Source: Penaeus vannamei (lineage: Eukaryota > Arthropoda > Malacostraca > Decapoda > Penaeidae). From it: a stretch of DNA of 10,000 nucleotides. Each line of letters begins with the position of its first letter. Position 1 is the first letter of the stretch. The notes below the pieces were generated by a model. That model did not search any database, was not told the DNA's origin, and saw only the letters and a program-made list of their open reading frames with translations. Shown here piece after piece: positions 6,670 to 10,000 of this stretch. Location: assembly GCF_042767895.1 (NCBI RefSeq), contig NC_091576.1, positions 29,943,821 to 29,953,820 of the forward strand, in the 5' to 3' direction. A program made the position numbers and the translations under genes.

Positions 6670-7099
6670 GAGGAGCAGGACAGAGCGAGGAAGGAATTGC
6701 CTTTGACGTTTCCCTTTTAATCTCTTGTTCTCGAAGGAAGCGTCTGTTGGGGAAGGTTTGGGTGTTTTTCTTGCGTTAGGATGGTAATTGCGTGTGTGTG
6801 TGTGTGTGTCTGTGAGCATTTGCGTGTGAGTGCATTTTTTTATTCAACATGTCTGTATGTGTGTGCGTAAGTGGGGGAATGTGTTCGTCAGATTTTTATT
6901 TTATATATTTATTTATTTACTTATTTTGCATAAATTTCGCGTCTTTTACAAACTCATCTTTGATCTGAACCATTTTCTCAGTCATTCCTATCCCGAGTGG
7001 GCATGTCGGGAAAGCGCTGTCGTGAGAGAGCCCCAGGGAGTCCCAGGGTGATGCCCCAGGGGTCTGCGCGTACACTTGTCGCTCCGTCTTTCCAGGTGT
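6670..7099. other. Mostly unique segment, no gene recognised
   Basis: Ordinary-complexity DNA interrupted by (GT)9 at 6792-6809, T-rich/TTTA sequence (6894-6930), and a patch at 7030-7063 with three CCCAGGG-type palindromic words. No open frame with recognisable content. Confidence 0.5.
6792..6809. repeat. (GT)9 microsatellite
   Basis: Nine uninterrupted GT units, followed by further looser TG-rich sequence to about 6835. Confidence 0.95.
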
Positions 7100-7385
7100 T
7101 GTTTTCGTGTCTCTGGTTCTCTGTGTTTCTCTCTCTGTGTTTGTGTGGTTCCTTGTCTTTATCATTTTTTTTCTTATTTTCTTTTCTTTTCTTTTATTTT
7201 TTCTTATTTCTTTCTCTTTCTCTGTCTCGCTCTCTCTCTCTCTCCCTTTCTATCTCTCACTCTCTCTCCCTCTTTCTCTTTCTCTCTTCCCCTCCTCCCT
7301 CCCTCCCTCCCTCCCTCCCTCTCTCCCTCTCTCCCTTCTATCTGTCCCTTTCACTCTTCCTCTCTTTCTCACTCTCTCTCATATG
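7100..7385. repeat. Pyrimidine-rich TCTT/CTCT/CCCT block
   Basis: Imperfect CT and TTTC sequence with a CCCT tetranucleotide run at about 7295-7330. No gene; Ser/Leu/Phe frames are artefacts. Confidence 0.9.
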
Positions 7386-7470
7386 ACATAGTAGGCCGCA
7401 CATCTTAAGCTCATTACCCTCGACCGCCAAATACCTTATACCTTATACCCGCAGGAAGTAATTGATTGTC
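7386..7470. other. Short unique islet between pyrimidine blocks
   Basis: Unique sequence with a 7-bp tandem duplication (CCTTATA at 7434-7440 and 7441-7447). No gene seen. Confidence 0.5.
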
Positions 7471-8290
7471 ACTCCCCCACCCCCTCCCCCACCTCCACCC
7501 CCTCCCACGACCCACCCTTCTCCCGTCCCGACCCACCACCTGTTCGAACACCCCCAACCTGGCGCCCGGGATTCTCCATTCCCCGTCTATCTCTCGGTCC
7601 TTCCTCCCCCCATCTCTCCCCAACCTGTCATCCTGTCTTCATCCTGTGTTCCTATACCTCTTCCTCCTCTTTTTTTTTTCTTCCTTCTTAAACTTCTTCC
7701 TATTCTTCTTCTTCCCCTTCCTCCTCCTCCTCCTCCTCCTCCTCCTCCTCCTCCTCCTCCTCTTTTACCACCTACTTTTTCTTCTTTTTTCCCTCCTCCT
7801 CTTCCTTTTGCACCACCTACTACTTCTTCTTCCTCCTCCTCCTCCTCCCCCTCCTCTTCCTCCTCTACTTCCATCTCCTCCTCCTCCTCCCTCCCCCCCC
7901 GAATCTAAGTCCCATCCCTTCCCCCCACCCCCACCCCATCTCATAAGGCGTTGCCCTGTTTAGTTTAACTTCCTTAGAAGTATCGCATTCCCCTCCCTTC
8001 CTCCCTCCTCCCACCACCCTCCCTCCTCCCTTTCTCTTCTCCCTTCCTCCTCCCTCCTTTCTCTTCTCCATTTTCCTTCTCCCCCACCTTCCCCTTCTCA
8101 TCCTTCTCTCCTTTCTCTTCACCCCCTCCTTCTCTCCTCTCTCTCCTCCTCCTTCCCTCCTTTCTCTCCTTCTTCCCTCCTCTCTCTCCTCCTCCTTCTC
8201 TCCTCTCTCTCCTCCTCCTTCCCTCCTCTGCTCCCTCTTCCCTCCTCCACCCTACCTTCCCCCTTCCTCCTAGCGCCTCTCCTTCCTCTC
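7471..8290. repeat. Long C-rich polypyrimidine block with (TCC)n
   Basis: About 800 bases dominated by C and T, broken by short unique pieces near 7535-7600 and 7940-7990. The purest array is TCC at 7719-7762 (about 14-15 units). From 7990 to 8270 the repeat is built of TCCCTCC/TTCTC words, with CCTCTCTCCTCCTCCTT recurring several times at 8135-8225. Frames giving poly-Pro, poly-Ser or poly-Glu/Gly are artefacts. Confidence 0.93.
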
Positions 8291-8420
8291 GTATTCTTCG
8301 TAACTTCTCGACGTGATGGAACTGAGAGCCGGAACCCGTTATTTTATTTATTTTTATTTTTTTTTATTATTATTATTATTATTATTTTTTTTTTGGCGGA
8401 TAAGAAAGTGTATTGTTTAG
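8291..8420. repeat. Unique spacer and TTTA/TTA array at a strand-composition hinge
   Basis: A short unique part (8291-8340) precedes TTTA and TTA runs (TTA at about 8366-8385) and a T run. The segment separates about 1.2 kb of pyrimidine-rich plus strand from about 1.5 kb of mostly purine-rich plus strand. Confidence 0.75.
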
Positions 8421-8950
8421 GCCTTGTCACTGATGGAGGAGGAGGGAGAGGGGAGGGTGATGGAGGAGGGAGAGGGGAGGGGGAGGGAGTAGGGGAGTAG
8501 GGGTTGAGTGGGTGATAGGGAGTAGGGGTAAGGAGGTTGGGTAGGCGGTGGGGTACGGGTAGGGGTTGGGCAGGGAAGGGGGTAGGGGGTAGGGGGTAGG
8601 GGAGGAGGTGGTAGAACTGGGTTAAAGGAAGGTAGATTTGGGTAAAGGAAGGGGTGGGGGAGGTAGAGGTAGAAGGGGGGAGAAGGAAGGGTGGAACGAG
8701 AAGAAAGAAGTGGAAATGATGGTAAAGATAGTAGAAGAAGAAGAAAAAGAGAGAGAATATAGAGAAAAATAAGAAGAATTAGAAGAAGAAGAAAAAGAAG
8801 AAGACGAAGGAGCAGAAGAGGAAGAAGAACAGGAACAAGAAAAAGAAGAAAAGGAAGGAAAGGAAGAAAGAGGAGGTGGAGGCGGCAGCGACGGCGGGCG
8901 GAGGAGGTTGAGAAGGAGGAGGAGGAGGAGGAGAAGGAGGAGGAGGAGGA
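8421..8950. repeat. Purine-rich GGA / GGTAGGG / GAA block
   Basis: It begins with a duplicated TGATGGAGGAGGGAGAGGGG motif (8430 and 8458). It continues through GGGTAGG-type words, including a perfect GGTAGGG-like run at 8580-8600, then GAA/AGAAG triplets (8700-8870) and GGA triplets (8905-8950). The GGTAGGG part is G-quadruplex-prone. It is not the arthropod telomere repeat TTAGG. Confidence 0.92.
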
Positions 8951-9110
8951 ACTTCTAGTCTTACCCGGTTTAACCTAAGGGATTGAGAGTGGATTCCGCC
9001 ATAACGAACACTTGCCTTCCTCGTAATCCGATTATTGAGGGACGCGGCGTATGGATTCCACCACTTGCCCCGACGTGTAACCCGAAGAAGGCGCTGCCGG
9101 AGGGAAGGTG
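8951..9110. other. Unique islet with possible minus-strand exon-like features
   Basis: About 160 bases of ordinary complexity. TGGATTCC followed by G/A-CCA and ACTTGCC occurs twice (near 8990 and 9052), suggesting a small degenerate duplication. On the minus strand a long pyrimidine tract (9435 down to 9098) ends in CAG at about 9096-9094, a possible 3' splice site, followed by an open frame of about 40 codons to a stop at 8970-8972. I recognise no protein, so this is only a possibility; a dispersed-repeat fragment is as likely. Confidence 0.4.
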
Positions 9111-9435
9111 GGGGAGGCTAGGGGAGGTGGAGGGGAGGCTTTGGAGGTGGAGAAGGAGGTGGGGGGAGGGGAAGGAGGTGGATGAGGGCAAGGAGGTGGG
9201 GGAGGGGAAGGAGGAGGGGGAGGCGAGGGAGGGGGATGAGGGGAAGGAGGTGGAGGTGGGGGGAGGGGAAGGAGGCGAGGGAGGTGGATGAGGGGAAGGA
9301 GGTGGGGGAGGAGAAGGAGGTGGAGGAGGGAGGAGGCGAGGGAGGTGGATGAGGTGGGGCAGGTGGATGAGGGGAAGGAGGTGGGAAGGGGAGGGAGGGG
9401 AGGTGGGTGAAGCAAAAGAAGATGAAGAAGATGAA
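9111..9435. repeat. GGA/GGT purine-rich minisatellite-like block
   Basis: G-rich DNA made of GGAGG, GGTGG and GATGAGG words. GGTGGATGAGG recurs at 9178, 9283, 9344 and 9362, indicating irregular higher-order repetition. It is strongly G-quadruplex-prone. Open frames (Gly/Glu forward, Pro/Ser reverse) are artefacts. Confidence 0.93.
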
Positions 9436-9860
9436 TAAAATGGCCAAGCTGGATGTAGCCAGGTGTGGCAGGCGCAGGAGACGCTGCGGGGGAGGCGTGT
9501 GAAGCGAGAGAGGCGGGTGAAGCGAGAGAGGTGGGCGTAGCGGGGGAAACGAACTGAGGCTTAGGCGGATGAGGGCGAGTGAAGCGGGTGAGGTGCCCGG
9601 ATGAAGCCCAGGTGCGGGGGGGGAAACTGGGTCAGGGCGGAAACGGGCGTGGTGAAGCCAGGTGAAGCGAGAGAGGTGGGCGAAGCGGGGAAACGAACTG
9701 AGGCTTAGGCGGGTGAGGGCGAGTGAAGCGGGTGAGGTGCCCGGATGAAGCCCAGGTGCGGGGGGCGGGGGGAAACTGGGTCAGGGCGGGTGAAACGGGC
9801 GTGGTGAAGCCAGGTGAAGCGAGAGGAGCGAGCGAACGGAGGGAAGGAAGGGGTTGAGGC
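9436..9860. repeat. Nested GC-rich minisatellite, 145/152-bp units
   Basis: A long unit begins GAAGCGAGAGAGGTGGGCG at 9519 and again at 9664, and a third copy begins but is cut short at 9816. The intervals are 145 and 152 bases; the extra 7 come from changes in G-run length and a GTG insertion. An 18-bp subunit (GAAGCGAGAGAGGCGGGT) is itself repeated at 9501 and 9519, and GGTGAAGC/GGTGAGG words recur throughout, so the long unit was built from a short ancestral motif. Unlike the purine blocks it contains many CpGs. Confidence 0.93.
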
Positions 9861-10000
9861 GATTCGAATCGGTTTTGAAGCGGACGAGAAGAGGGTTCTC
9901 CACTTTTCTGGAGTCTCCTGTCGCGGCCTAGACCTAAAGAGGGGGGAGGGTGGAGGGGGAAGAGGGAGGGAGAAGAGGGAGGGAGAAGGGGGAAGGGAGG
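9861..10000. other. Unique sequence with palindrome, then purine-rich edge
   Basis: GATTCGAATC at 9861-9870 is a perfect 10-bp palindrome. Unique sequence follows to about 9940, with a small TCTCCAC...TGGAG inverted pair near 9897-9913, and then GGGA-type purine repeat runs off the window end. Confidence 0.6.

Noticed and set aside
6288..6819. Minus-strand frames with a 13-residue repeat, like a repeat protein
   Set aside because: The 39-bp AT-rich minisatellite is a multiple of three in length, which produces the repeat; two different frames are open at once.
8470..8600. Telomeric repeat
   Set aside because: GGGTAGG-type words are irregular and do not match TTAGG or TTAGGG arrays.

Overview
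This window looks like nuclear intergenic or intronic DNA from an animal with a very large load of simple-sequence repeats. By eye, well over half of the 10 kb is microsatellite, minisatellite, or purine- or pyrimidine-only sequence. The mix of long (CA)n, (TA)n, (CT)n, AAC/ACC, TTG, TTA/ATC, TTC, TCC and GGA arrays side by side resembles decapod crustacean genomes (penaeid shrimp, crabs, lobsters). That assignment is an inference from repeat style, not from any marker gene. I found no protein-coding gene, rRNA, intact tRNA, CRISPR array or bacterial/phage feature I can defend. The long open frames are by-products of repeats that lack stop codons.

Layout. 1-118: CpG-dense unique edge. 121-417: CA/TA/TG compound tract with palindromic architecture. 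418-1077: T-rich, AT-rich filler. 1078-1430: purine block with a 24-bp x4 minisatellite. 1454-1470: a G17 run. 1494-2060: long (CT)n polypyrimidine block. 2061-2376: A-rich unique sequence. 2377-3031: AAC/ACC trinucleotide array. 3033-3170: CpG-dense islet. 3171-3665: purine block. 3666-4193: G runs followed by AT-rich sequence with T24. 4194-4400: a candidate tRNA-derived SINE on the minus strand. 4407-4935: Y-R-Y strand-switching block ending in a 31-bp minisatellite. 4936-5078: unique islet. 5079-5715: TTG and then TTA/ATC trinucleotide arrays with larger internal duplications. 5716-6120: the best unique stretch, with a possible retrocopy poly(A) end. 6121-6357: TTC array. 6450-6669: very regular 39-bp minisatellite. 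6670-7099: mostly unique. 7100-8290: pyrimidine-rich. 8291-8420: short unique piece and a TTA array. 8421-8950: purine-rich. 8951-9110: unique islet. 9111-9435: GGA/GGT purine block. 9436-9860: nested 145/152-bp minisatellite. 9861-10000: unique, then purine-rich.

The most informative element is the SINE candidate at 4194-4400. It has a near-consensus A box, a B-box-like motif, a 7-bp terminal pairing that bounds a 76-nt tRNA-sized head, a body, an (AAT)10 tail and 6-bp flanking direct repeats exactly at both ends. The rest is best read as repeat-expansion DNA with strong potential for hairpin, Z-DNA, triplex and G-quadruplex structures. No genes are visible, so no pathway can be described.
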